Assembly (NCBI GenBank): GCA_010015655.1
Contig: ML976754.1
Coordinates: forward strand, 145,222-209,221
Direction of reading: 5' to 3'
Length of the DNA stretch: 64,000 nucleotides
Origin: Bimuria novae-zelandiae CBS 107.79
Taxonomy: Eukaryota; Ascomycota; Dothideomycetes; Pleosporales; Didymosphaeriaceae
The position numbers were made by a program, and so were the translations under genes. Of the stretch, positions 10,173 through 20,423 are shown in pieces (positions within the stretch are counted from its first letter, which is position 1; every line of letters starts with the position of its first letter). A model generated the notes under the pieces. The model was given only the letters and a program-made list of their open reading frames with translations. It made no database searches and had not been told where the DNA came from.

Positions 10173-10409
10173 ATGAAGCTCCTCTTTACACTTTTTGCTC
10201 ACTCTGCCCTCGTATTCGTCTCGGCACAGCCACATCCAAGAGACACAGCAACTCCCACCGTTTTCGAGAATGAGAAACCAATGCACACCACTGCGCTCAT
10301 GGCGGGCGCTGCGTGGAGCTTATCACGAGAGTCAAGAACAAGGACGCCGACGACGGTACCGAGAGTGAGGACAAGACCGACACAGCCAGCGCTGCAGCCA
10401 GAGCTCTGA
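10173..10409 (+). CDS. Possible small secreted protein, 78 aa
   Basis: ATG in a good context (CACCATGA) opens MKLLFTLFAHSALVFVSA, a convincing signal peptide (Lys, then ~12 hydrophobic residues, A-x-A-like cleavage before QPHPRD). The mature part is Thr/Arg/Pro-rich with no cysteines in this frame. Another frame from 10313 to 10603 has four cysteines and could be a second exon, but I found no GT-AG intron that joins them cleanly. Treat the 3' end as unresolved. Confidence 0.35.
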   Translation: MKLLFTLFAHSALVFVSAQPHPRDTATPTVFENEKPMHTTALMAGAAWSLSRESRTRTPTTVPRVRTRPTQPALQPEL

Positions 10410-10736
10410 CCGGGCCGGGAACATGGAGGAGGATTGAAGGCGAAGGGGACGTGACATGTCATACGTGGGAGATGATGTTATGTCCGGTGCACGTCGTCCG
10501 ATGGGAGGTAGACGTGCTCAATCCTGGTCTGTGGTTGGGAAACTGCCTAAGAGAGTCAAAGGTTTATGATACCAGAAAGACCAGACATACGAATCAATGT
10601 TGATGAGAGTCGAAATTTCGTATCTACATTAACACCGTCTCTGTCTGTATCTTATGTCGGAAGCGCCGGCTCTTTATGGGTCCAGATGAATGACCTCTCG
10701 TATACGGATTGCCCAAGGTTGACGCTCCAAGGACGC
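10410..10736. other. Intergenic between two facing loci
   Basis: Contains the unassigned cysteine-containing frame mentioned for 10173 and the 3' UTR of the dehydrogenase. Nothing firmly supported. Confidence 0.4.
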
Positions 10737-11888
10737 TCACGACTCTTTGAACGGGCAGCCTTTATCCGCCGACTGCGCCTTCGTCTTTTCCTTGACAACC
10801 TTCCACGTCAGATCCATCAGTCTCTCGCCAAGTGCATCGTCGTTTGCCATTTCGCTACCCTGCTCCACGATGGCTGGTGGACAGATATACTGCCCGCTCT
10901 TCTCGGTCGTCGTGGCAGCAAACATTGTCGAAACGGCTCCCTCGAACTGGCTCTTCTTGAACGGCTGTGCACCCACGCTCATACCGTAACCCATGTAGGG
11001 GAAAGCTTCGTGAATATGCACGCTCGACTGGCGGGTGTCAACAATGCCAGGATGAGTTGCATTTGCGAGGATATTAGGGTACTGCGATGTGAGATGGCGA
11101 TTCAGGTATTTCGAATAGAGAATAGATGCCAGCTTCGCACGCCCGTACTGCGGCTGCGGTCCATAGTCTTTATTCAACTCTTCCTCGCTCTCAAATTTCG
11201 TTTCTTTCGGCGCGTTCTCGTGTAAATTGGACGCCAGATTCACGATGCGGACCTTGCCCCCCTTCTTCGCCGTCTCCTTGAGCACAGGCAGCAGATGCGA
11301 AGTAAGTACCACGTGTCCGATATGGTTCGTTGCCATATGCAGATCTACGCCTTTCTTTGCCCGCTGCGCCGTCATGACTCCCCGCGCGGCGTTGTTGATG
11401 AGGATGTCTAGTCGGTCGGTCTTTGATGCAATCTTGAACGCGGTCTTGCCTGTCTGTTCCCAGTCGCTGAGATCGCACTGCAGCCATTCGACTTTGTTCG
11501 CTGCTTCTTCGCCCATCTCGCCGCGGATCGCGTTGATAGCGTCGTCTGCGATGTCTTTTTCCAGGGAGATGACGAAGAGTTTGGAGATGTTGTGCGAGAG
11601 GAGCGTGTGGGTGCAGCCGTAGCCTATGCCTTCGGAACCGCCTGTTACAAGAGCGACTTTGCCTGAGAGATCAGGGACCTGGTCGAAGGAAAATTGGCTC
11701 TCTTTGGGTGCGAGTTCATGTGCACCGGGAACGATTTTGCCCAGATTCTCGGCGATGGTGTTTTTGACGGTCTGCATGGTCGGTATCCAGAATTGAAAGC
11801 GTGGTTTTGAGACAGCCCTTGAGCAGAATAATGGTCTATGAGATATTGTGTACACTGAACAGCGCAAGGAAGAGGGAGTAATCTTCAT
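10737..11888 (-). CDS. Short-chain dehydrogenase/reductase, Bli-4-like (probably mitochondrial)
   Basis: Intronless, 383 codons. NAD(P)H-dependent oxidoreductase of the classical Rossmann SDR fold; substrate not known. TGGSEGIG (residue ~82) is the cofactor-binding TGxxxGxG, NNAA (~160) replaces the usual NNAG, NLAS holds the catalytic Ser, and YGRAK is the catalytic YxxxK (~245). The sequence resembles Neurospora Bli-4 (TVKNTIAENLG, YGMSVGAQPFKK, GQYICPPA). Two starts are possible: ATG 11888 adds 37 residues rich in Ser/Arg with no acidic residue, like a mitochondrial presequence; ATG 11777 (MQTVKNTIAEN) matches the usual start. I give the longer form. Confidence 0.88.
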   Translation of the reverse strand: MKITPSSLRCSVYTISHRPLFCSRAVSKPRFQFWIPTMQTVKNTIAENLGKIVPGAHELAPKESQFSFDQVPDLSGKVALVTGGSEGIGYGCTHTLLSHNISKLFVISLEKDIADDAINAIRGEMGEEAANKVEWLQCDLSDWEQTGKTAFKIASKTDRLDILINNAARGVMTAQRAKKGVDLHMATNHIGHVVLTSHLLPVLKETAKKGGKVRIVNLASNLHENAPKETKFESEEELNKDYGPQPQYGRAKLASILYSKYLNRHLTSQYPNILANATHPGIVDTRQSSVHIHEAFPYMGYGMSVGAQPFKKSQFEGAVSTMFAATTTEKSGQYICPPAIVEQGSEMANDDALGERLMDLTWKVVKEKTKAQSADKGCPFKES

Positions 11889-12335
11889 AATAGGATGTCA
11901 AATTAGAATTGATTTGATATTAATGGTGACTTGTGTAGAACGAGCGCGGCCGCATAGTGAAACTTATGTATAATCGTGTTACTATACCCATGACGCCTTA
12001 CTCGTCCGTGTACGATCCTTTAAGGTATGTCTTGATGTCAGAAGAATCTTTGTTTTGCCCAATGACGCAGAGAGACGATGTCCACCAAATCCGGCTAAGC
12101 GCATCTTATCGATAAAGCTGTACTGTACCACACTACAACCTCAGGACTACGCGGCCGCGACGGCGCGAGCCCCTGTCGCGTGCAGTCAGGGACACTGAAA
12201 AAGGAGTTCACGGATTTTTTCAATGCTCCCGCCAACCGACTGATCCCCCGCGCTGGTTTGCGCACTTTTGGTAAACAGGCACACTTTTGAAAAAGCAAGC
12301 AACTTCGTATTCCTCTCACCTCGCCCAGGTCGACC
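11889..12335. promoter_or_regulatory. Divergent upstream region, dehydrogenase / zinc-finger gene
   Basis: 447 bp between two outward-facing starts. No recognised site. The left part is AT-rich. Confidence 0.4.
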
Positions 12336-15300
12336 ATGCTAGTTCCTACGCCGCACTCCCACCACGGGAACGATCTCAATGCTCGTCGAGATCATACGAC
12401 CGTGGCGCCCCGGCAGCCTCATACCACCTCCAATGTCATTCCTACACCTATTCAAGGGATTGGGCTCTATTCCCATGCCGACATGAACCCGCCACAGAAT
12501 GCTCCCCGGTTTCCCCACCAGAAATATACAACTCCTGAGATGGAAACAAGATTCCTGCCTTTCGGTGGGCCGCAGCATGTGCAGAGCGCGAACGGGTGCA
12601 AGGAGCAGTTGCCAGATGAGGTGCGGGAAGTGTATGAAGAATTAAAGGCTGTGCTCCTGCAGGAGGAAGAGGCCGAAAAGCATGGTAAGGCAGAAGATCC
12701 TCGCGAGCGTTTCGAGTGTTTAGGGCTTCCCGACATTTTGACTCCTCCCCCTCCTACTTTTCCTCCACCCTCTGAAGATGAGACGGACATAGTGGACGAG
12801 CTTTTCCTCACTCCCGACGTTTCATTTACACAAAAGACAGAGGAGGCCCTGCACTACGATGGGCAAGGAGGTGAAATTTTGCCAAGAAATATCACACCGG
12901 ATGTTGAAGAGACAGAAGCCATTCACGTTGACCTTACACCGGACTCTGAAATGGACGATTTGTTCAATGACGAAATGGTCTTGGATGCTCAGGAACCCGG
13001 AGAAACCCTCGATGACATGGTATCACTTGCCCAGGAACCTACGGTGTTTTACAAAGTAAATATGGTGGGCGTCCAGGAGGCTGGAAGAAGCCCGGGAGAT
13101 GACCATGATATTAATGCTAGAATGCGCGTACAGAGAACAATTACTCAAGACATCGCCCTACCGCCCCACCCGTCAAACCTACCTCCACGTCCTCCTAGTC
13201 CAGCATCGCCATCTGAGCTTTCGTCGGAGCCTGACGTTTTACCAAATGCACCTTCACCGATCGTATCATCTGTCCCTGCGCAGCGACCTAGCGCAGGACC
13301 TATACCTCTTATAGATTATCCTTCATCGAGCCGCGCCCCAGAGTCTCCAGTTATACCATCCATCCGACCGCAGCTACCGCAAGTGGAAACATTATCCATC
13401 GCATCTGGCCCGCAAACAGGTCCCCGTGAAGAACATCCAATCCAACCATCTCATCATCTTTCTGACTCGCAGGAGGATGTTGAAATGGGGTTTTCGTCCG
13501 AGGAGGAGGACACCAGAAAAACCTGTAAGTCTGCCCCACGAGCGGCCTACAAGGAGTGACTCTTCTGCTTCAACTGCAAGACAAGTCTTAAGAGCCTAAA
13601 AGCTCTCGTGGATCACATGATGGAGCGGCATATGAAGGAGCTGAGCTGCGTGTATTACAAGTGCTGTGCTAATCAGGCATTCAAAGCAACGTACACATCT
13701 TCATCGCCTCATTGGAGGGGTGTGCACAATTGGAGTGCAAGCCCGTTCCCATGCAATAAGTGTGACCGTACCTTCCCGAGTATGGTCGAAGTGCACAAGC
13801 ATCTTGGACAAAAACACTAAGTGTTAAGGGAGGCTGAATCGAAGACACCTGAGACGATACCAAATACTCCCGATCCAACATCAATGTCTCCTGAAACGGA
13901 AGCGAGAACTCCTCCACCAAAAGCAAGAACTCCTGAGCCGATTTCGAAGTCTCCGGCTTCGAAATCACCCACTCCCGATAAGGAATCACAACCGCCTCCA
14001 GCGCTCAACACGAACCCTTCTTCAGTCCCCGAACTAGGACATTCTGGAACCCCGAAACGGCCATTGACTCCAGAACCAAATGAAGAATCATCGTCGCAAC
14101 GGAGACCACAATTGTCGCCGGAGCCAAGTTTCCAGCCATCGTCAGACCCGAAGCCGCAAACTTCTACGGTCCCGAAACCAGGAAATATCCCAAAACGGAA
14201 ATCACAACGATCTATCAAGGCTCCTACACTACGATCGTTTCCCTTCAAGGAACCGGTTTTAGACGGGGAGTGGAATTTTTTGTGCTGCAATTGCAGTAAA
14301 CCTTTGGAAGATCTGCGCGAGTTCGTGGCCCACATGCTCGAGCTCCATGGTGATGAGCTGGGCACGGTGTACTATAGGTGCTGTGCTGACAAGCGCTACA
14401 AAGCGACAATCAAGGCCTTTTCGCATATGCAGCAATTACACGGCTGGGGTCCACGACCGTTTCCCTGCCACAAGTGCGATCTGGACTTTGCTCATCTAAC
14501 GGAAGCCCGTGATCATTTTGTACAAGAACATTGTCGTATTGCAACTCCGCCACCAACAGATCCTGTACAAGAGGGAATGATGTTTGCAGAGCCGATGGTA
14601 ATAGAGCAGGCACCAGCTGAGCAGACATTGGAGGAGCAAGTATCAACAGAACAAGCGGAAGCGGAAGCGGTATCAGCGAAAGCAGAACCAACAGATCAAC
14701 CATCGGCAGATCAATCCTCACCTTCAACCGTTGCAGCAGATCCAGCACCAGCAGGTGACGCATCAGCAGAATTGGTATCAGGTGCACCCGCACTAATGCC
14801 GATCAAGATATCCTTCCGCGCAAAAAAAACCTCTGCCCATTCACGCTCAAGATCAAACCCCCTATCCTCCGAACCAAAGATCCTCGACCTCCTCGACAAC
14901 TCGGGCCCCGAGCCCTCCGCAAATCTCCAAATCCACTGCATGCCTTGCGCCTCAACCTTTCCCACTATCCACGCGCTCACAAAACACATCTTCACGCACC
15001 ACCCCGATTCCGCGCCCCACACCCGCGCCGACTGCTGCCGCCTCCGCCATCAGCTCTTCGCAGACATCCTGCAGCACCTCCAGCGCCAGCACGACTACGC
15101 CGACGCCCCACTCGGTTGTCCTGCGCTCGGCTGCGAGGCGCCCCTATTCGCCTCCCTCGTGCAGTTCCGGCAGCACATCCACGACGAGCACTTGTTCGAT
15201 CGCGATCTTGAACTTGCCGCCGGTCCCTGCGGGACCTTTGCGGACGGCAGGTACGGGTTCGGATCCGATGACGACGCGCTTATCCTCAGAGCACGCCGCT

Positions 15301-15655
15301 GCGTGTCAAGTCTGAGCCTCAAAGGAGAACCCCTGAATCCGACAGTGAGAGTAGATGGGATTATTCGGATTATGAGGAGGAGGAGGATGGCCGGTGGCGC
15401 AGTAGCCGCGGCGGGAGCTATAATGATGGTCGGTACGGATTCGAAGATAATCAAGACACGCGGAGTGCGAAGAGGACGCCACGGCAATTGAAGTTTAAGA
15501 ATCACCCCGAGATCTCGGAGACGAATAGTGAGTCTAGGTCAGGGTCGGCGATGGATATTTCGGACAAGGAGGGGCGGTGGAGTAGCAGGCGACGTGAGAG
15601 GCGTGAGATGTGTGGGTATGAAGTTGGGCATTCGCCTGTGTGTATGCACAGGTGA
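12336..15655 (+). pseudogene. Multi-zinc-finger protein with three repeated finger modules, interrupted by two in-frame stops
   Basis: One reading frame continues from ATG 12336 to about 15250, broken only by TGA at 13557-13559 and TAA at 13818-13820. The first ~400 residues are acidic and Pro/Ser-rich (disordered). Then come three modules of the same layout: CxxC...H..H, then YY(K/R)CC...H...H, then CxxC...H...H. Module 1 begins FCFNC (~13565), module 2 FLCCNC (~14275), module 3 HCMPC (~14935). Module 2 has EWNF just before its first Cys, and module 1 has E-TGA-LF there, so the first stop looks like a mutated Trp codon. A 41-nt intron (15251-15291, GT...AG) is needed to pass into a Ser/Arg-rich tail ending at 15655. 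Function unknown, nucleic-acid binding likely. Confidence 0.65.
15251..15291 (+). other. Inferred 41-nt intron in the zinc-finger gene
   Basis: GTACGG donor and CAGAG acceptor. Splicing moves the frame from a low-quality tail to a plausible acidic/Arg-rich one that stays open for ~120 codons. Confidence 0.5.
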
Positions 15656-16555
15656 GGGCTGAGATGGAAGGTTTGGATCATTTGTGTTTGCATGAGTGAG
15701 CGAGTGTCTGTCTTTGGATGATAGGGTGGAGGTGCTGTTGTTTATGGTTGGCTTCGGCCTACCGTTTCGCTCTTGGAGTATTGGCTGGGCGAAAAGGTGA
15801 ACGGTCTGGTATAGCGTTACTGGGCCTCGGCTCTTTGATTTTGTTGTGCTTATGGTCGGGTATTGGCGTTGATGGCGTTTGTGCGGATACCAGGCATTAG
15901 TATTTAATAGTCACTTCTCTATTACCTTATGCTTGCAATCATTTAACTTTCCCACGGGAAGATAGGGGTTCATCTTGAGTGGCATATTGCATGATGAGTT
16001 TCAAGGGAAGAAAAATTGTTATAGTCAGCGATCTTGGAGTGGGCGCGTGGTTAGGACAAGCTTCAACTCTGCTATCGCTCAGGCGCCAGCGAAGAACAAA
16101 CATGATAAAGATTTGGCCGCTGGACGTTCTTTCACGGTGATGAGATCACCTTTACGGTCCTTGAAGATGGTTTGGGCTAGGAAAGCGCTACTTCTACATC
16201 GTGTTAGCTGTCCACTCGAGACGATACCCTATAGTAAATCCTCCCATGGCATACACATCTCTAATTCACGCAAAGTAAAAGCGCCCTCTTCTAACTTTCT
16301 TCATACGATGCCGATACTCGTTCCACCGCCTACCCAATCCTGTTGCCAAGGCCCTATATGGGTCGGAATGGAAACCCAAAGGTAGAGCCTTTCAAGAAAT
16401 ACTGTCACCGCGCGACCGATCTTCGTGCACCTTGTTTACATATAACCTTGCTTTCTGAATCCTCGGCTTCCTCGGACTGCACCCCCATCAAAAAAACACT
16501 GCGACTGTGCACAGATCAGATCTATTGCGCGCACCATCGCCTCATCCTTCCTTCA
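15656..16555. other. Intergenic
   Basis: About 0.9 kb without a supportable gene; it may hold the decayed 5' end of the antiporter. Confidence 0.5.
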
Positions 16556-18073
16556 ATACCACGAGCCTGGAAGTCCGTCTCCTCCATCTCATGCTACCAA
16601 ATTATGCGATTTACTGATCTAAAGCCCAGTCGTCGACATCCTCATCCTCATCTCCTTCTTCACATTCCTATGGATCTCCGAGTACGCGCTTCCGAGAAAA
16701 TCATTCGCGCAGGCATCATTTTCGGCGCGCCGCTCGCGAACACCCTGCACCATGCGTGGCAAGAGACGTTCATGTCCCTGGGGTACATCGGGCTGATCCC
16801 GCTCATCTTCGAAGGGGGTTTGACAACGCGGATGGACCTGCTCAAAGCGAACTTTGGCCTCTCGCTCGTTGCGGCGACGACGGGGGTGCTGTGTCCTATT
16901 GGGTTCAGCTATCTTCTGCTGTACCTAGGTTTTGGCTATGGCGCGGTGGAAACGTTTATCATCGGCGCCGCGCTCAGTGCAAACGTCCCTGGGTACTACT
17001 TCCACCGTGATAGCCGGGGCGTCTAAGTCTGTCGACCACTCGCAGACACGCGTGAGTGCCGTGCTCGTCAGCGCCGCCGTCATGGACGATGTCTCCGGGC
17101 TCGTCATGAACAGCGTGATCCACGATCTCGGGTCCCTCTCGTCCTCCTCCAGCGTATCCCTCGGATAGTTCATCGGGCGCCCGATCGTCGCCTCCGCCGC
17201 CTCCTCACACCTATACTCACAAAATGCTTCTTCGCCCCCGTGTTTAGACGCTATATAGCACCCTTTCGCAAAGATGGACCATCTCTCCAACATCTCCTCA
17301 TGATCCTCGTGCTGAGCGCCTTCATCGCCGTCGCCGCGTACACAGGGACATCCGTTCTCTTCGGGGCCTTCCTCGCGGGGACGTTCTTGGCGTACATTCT
17401 GTCGAAGCACCCCGAGGGTCCCTTCGTCGTTATGAGCCGCGAATAAGGCGAGCGAGAAGGTTAAATGCGCCTACCTTCGTTCACACGTTTGAGTGTTATT
17501 GCCTCGACGTGCAGCAGTACGTGCCTGCGCCGCTGTTCTTCGCTTCCATCGGCTTCGCACATACCGTTCTTGGATCTCTAGACTGGCAAGGCGGTTTGGA
17601 GGGGCGTCGTGTACACGCTGCTCATGCTCGTTGCGAAGTTCGTGGTCGGTAGCTGGGTACCCATCTCGTCGGGTTTTGCCCCCGAGGCCTCGTTTTCGAC
17701 GGGGGATAAAGAAGCTGGCAACGGAAACGGAAATGGGATCGTGGAGCAGCCCCCAACCCGCCTCGCTGCGTCAAAAGCATCCATGCATCCTGCGCTTCTG
17801 CTCGGTATGGCTATGGTCGCGCGCGGAGAGATCGGCCTCCTCATCGTGGAAATCGAGTCTAACAACACGCCCTACGTTACGTCGGACGGGTTCATCACGG
17901 CGATCTGGGCGATTTTGCCGAATATTATTATTGGGCCTATTTGTGTGGGCGTGTTGGTTAAGTTCCGAGGTGAGCTTATTGCGAAGGGGATGTGGGGGTT
18001 GGTGGAAGCACCTGGACAAGGCAGTGACGAGGTGAGGTCGTCCGAGGTGCAGATGGAGGAGGCTCGTCAATGA
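16556..18073 (+). pseudogene. Decayed Na+(K+)/H+ antiporter (monovalent cation:proton antiporter family)
   Basis: Fragments in successive frames match the order of a fungal Kef/NHE-type antiporter: LEVRLLHLMLPNYAIY, ILILISFFTFL, GYIGLIPLIFEGGLTTRMDLLKANFG-like text, GYGAVETFIIGAAL, TSLGTTSTVIAGASKSVD, AAVMDDVSGLVM, AYTGTSVLFGAFLAGTFLA, KHPEGPFVVMSRE, LDVQQYVPAPLFFASIGFA, and a C-terminal membrane part ending at 18073. Lesions: frame changes near 16695, 16980 and 17207, TAG at two positions where the family has Trp (after SVSLG, and in IPFLDL-TGKAV), and TAA/TAA near 17443-17475. No set of canonical introns removes them all. The last block (17609-18073) is still open for 155 codons. Transport of Na+ or K+ against H+ at a membrane would have been the role. 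Confidence 0.85.
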
Positions 18074-18408
18074 CAGGGGGAGGGTTGGTGGAGTGGATGG
18101 GGCTTGCGGAATGTTGCGATTTGGGATATTGTCCGCAGGTGTGGGTGGTGGAGTTTGGTGAAAAAGTGTAGTGCATCGAGTGGACGTGACGTGGATCGTG
18201 GTGTCAGCGAGTCTGGTGGTGGGGAGAAGATAGACAATAGGCAGAGTCTGCTAATTGTTAAATATCTGGAAAAGGGAAAACATCTGGCACATCTGTTGTA
18301 TCTGTACAACAGAACAAGATGTCTTGGTCAGATATCGCTGCGTTGCCTTAGGCTTTTAAAGTCAATGACCAATTGCTTGACCTAGAACTCTATCGTCGTG
18401 AAGAGCCT
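18074..18408. other. Intergenic
   Basis: 335 bp between the antiporter remnant and the 3' end of the WD40 gene. Nothing seen. Confidence 0.5.
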
Positions 18409-19694
18409 CTACTCGCTATCCTCCATCAGCGCTGCAAGCTCAGCCTCCTCTTCCGCAGTCAGTACGCCCTCTTTCTTTTCTTCCACTTTCTCCTCTACCG
18501 TGCCCTCCCTCTCATCCTCCGCCTCTTTGATTGCCTGGGCCAGATCCGGCGCTTTCAGACTCCACATCCTCACCGTCCCATCGATACTCACACTAACCAC
18601 CTTCTGCCCTCCCAACAGAACCAACGCCGTAACCTCTTCAAAGTGACCCTCGAAGACATGGTGCAGATTGCCATTGCCCTTCTCCCAAACCCTGACCTCT
18701 TCATCCCGGCAAGCAGTCACAACCCATCCCCCCTCCTCGTCAACGACTACGTCACGCGCATAGTCGGGGTGCTCGAAGGAAGTGTCCTCTTCCCAATTAC
18801 GCGCCCTGGAGAGACACTTAGCGCTCTTGTCTGCAGACGCAGTCCACAAGTCGCCGTCCGAGTCGAAGTGTATAGCGTCGACGCTGGTCTCATGCGCCAG
18901 AATCGGGCACGGCTCATCCAGAACCTCCTTCGCAGCCGCGACGCTGACTCTCCATCTTCTGATCTCGCGGTCGCTGCCTGCGCTAAACACGACTGCTTCT
19001 TCTTTCTGGGGATCGTATTCGAGCGGGTCGAGCGCGAGCGCGAGGACGCCTCTCGTGTGGCCCTTCAGCGTGTGCAGCTTCTCGCCCGTCGCCGCGTCCC
19101 ACACGATGATCGTCGCATCCTGGGATCCAGAAAGCAATAACTCCCTCCCCTGCACCGTAACCATAAGCACAGCTTTCACAAAGTCGGCGTGCCCGCTGAA
19201 CCGGCGTCCAGGCTTCCTGCTCTTGACGTCCCAGCTCCACACGCTCTTATCCCAGCACCCCGCAAACAGCGTATCGGACGTGTGCGAAGCCGCGATCGAG
19301 GTCAGCGGCGCAGTGGGGCCCGTGTACGTCGCGACGACTCTCTTCCCCTCACCCGCCTGCAGCGCACGCGTTAGCTTCGACTCGTGCAGCGTGCAGGAAA
19401 GCTCCCAAAAAGACTCTAGGAGGCGTATGTCTGACCGACTTCAGGCGTGATCCTCTTGACGGTGCCCGCCGCTTCTGCGACGTAGATGCTGCCGCCGTCC
19501 GACGGGTCTGCGGCGACGGCGAGAACCTTGGACGCGAGCTTGACAGGGTGGCCCTTGTTGTTTTTAGCCTTCCCTGCCTTGCGCGCGGTTTCGCTGATGG
19601 ACGAGCTGTCCGAGTCAGTTGTGTGTCTCAGTAGTAGGTGTTTCGGGGCTCACTCCGTCTGGAAGAAATGTCCTGGGTCGTTGGAGCGCGACAT
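18409..19694 (-). CDS. WD40-repeat protein, 384 aa
   Basis: Exons 19694-19654, 19605-19440 and 19356-18409. At least five WD-type repeats can be read: DTLFAGCWDKSVWSWD, LLLSGSQDATIIVWD, VVFSAGSDREIRRW, GWVVTACRDEEVRVW and KVVSVSIDGTVRMW, with the GH-type starts SGHADF, KGHTRG and EGHFEE. It ends in an acidic Glu-rich tail (EEKVEEKKEG, EEEAELAALMEDSE). A beta-propeller scaffold is expected; the partner or pathway cannot be told from sequence. Intron 2 has a weak GTCGGT donor but a good GCTAAC branch and GCTGCAG acceptor, so that junction is least certain. Confidence 0.82.
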
Positions 19695-20423
19695 GGTTGT
19701 GATTTTGTTTGGTTTGAAGGTAAATATGAAACAAGTCGAGTGACATTTATATTTTACCCCGCCTGCCCCGCCTCGACGTACCTGCGTCGGCGCCGGTAGG
19801 CAACAGTACACACTCTTCGTAGGCAACAAAATTGTTGCCTCTGGATCCGTTACGCCGAGACCAAAAACCGGACCGATCAATTTGATTCCGGTTTGGATTG
19901 CTATGGGTTGGCATATCGGCATTAGCTAAGACGCATTCTGATCACCCAGTGCAAAGTCACTACCATTACGACGTCACTAATGCCTGATGCAAATTGATTT
20001 AATAGACCCTAGTATTGGTATTAGCAAAGTAAAGTGTAGTAGCGTATATCCCAAGATTAAAAGTCCCATGAATCAACCTAGAACGCCCAGACATAAAGAA
20101 AATCATCAAACCAAGAAGTCGTCATCTATCCAGAGCGAGACGCTTCGCTCATTTGCTCTGGTATGCAACAAACCCAAGTCATTAATCATAACGCGTCGTT
20201 AGAGTGAGGTTGCCCGACAAAGGCAACCCGACGTTACACTCAGGATATCTTGTAGGAAAATCCGTACGCCCACCCCTGTAGCTCAACGTTTAGTTGAGAG
20301 TAAAACGCCCAAATATGTGCCAGGACTATGTCCAATGCGGTCGTAACTCATGACTGTACAATGCGTATCCAAACGCATCCAACAAGGAATGTCAATGCAG
20401 AATCGTCAGAAGGGGGGAATCGA
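19695..20423. other. Intergenic with a cluster of short hairpins
   Basis: Upstream of the WD40 gene. Inverted repeats: AGGCAACA/TGTTGCCT at 19821-19840; AAACCGGA+ATCAA / TTGAT+TCCGGTTT at 19865-19894; CAGAGC/GCTCTG at 20131-20160; GGTTGCC/GGCAACC at 20208-20228. No ORF of substance. It may be a small non-autonomous DNA element or transposon scar. Confidence 0.5.

Noticed and set aside
10566..11225. 219-codon plus-strand frame
   Set aside because: Shadow of the dehydrogenase on the opposite strand; begins without ATG.
13525..13602. Canonical-looking intron removing the first in-frame stop of the zinc-finger gene
   Set aside because: It would delete the first CxxC of a module conserved elsewhere in the same protein, so I prefer a mutated Trp codon; RNA data could reverse this.
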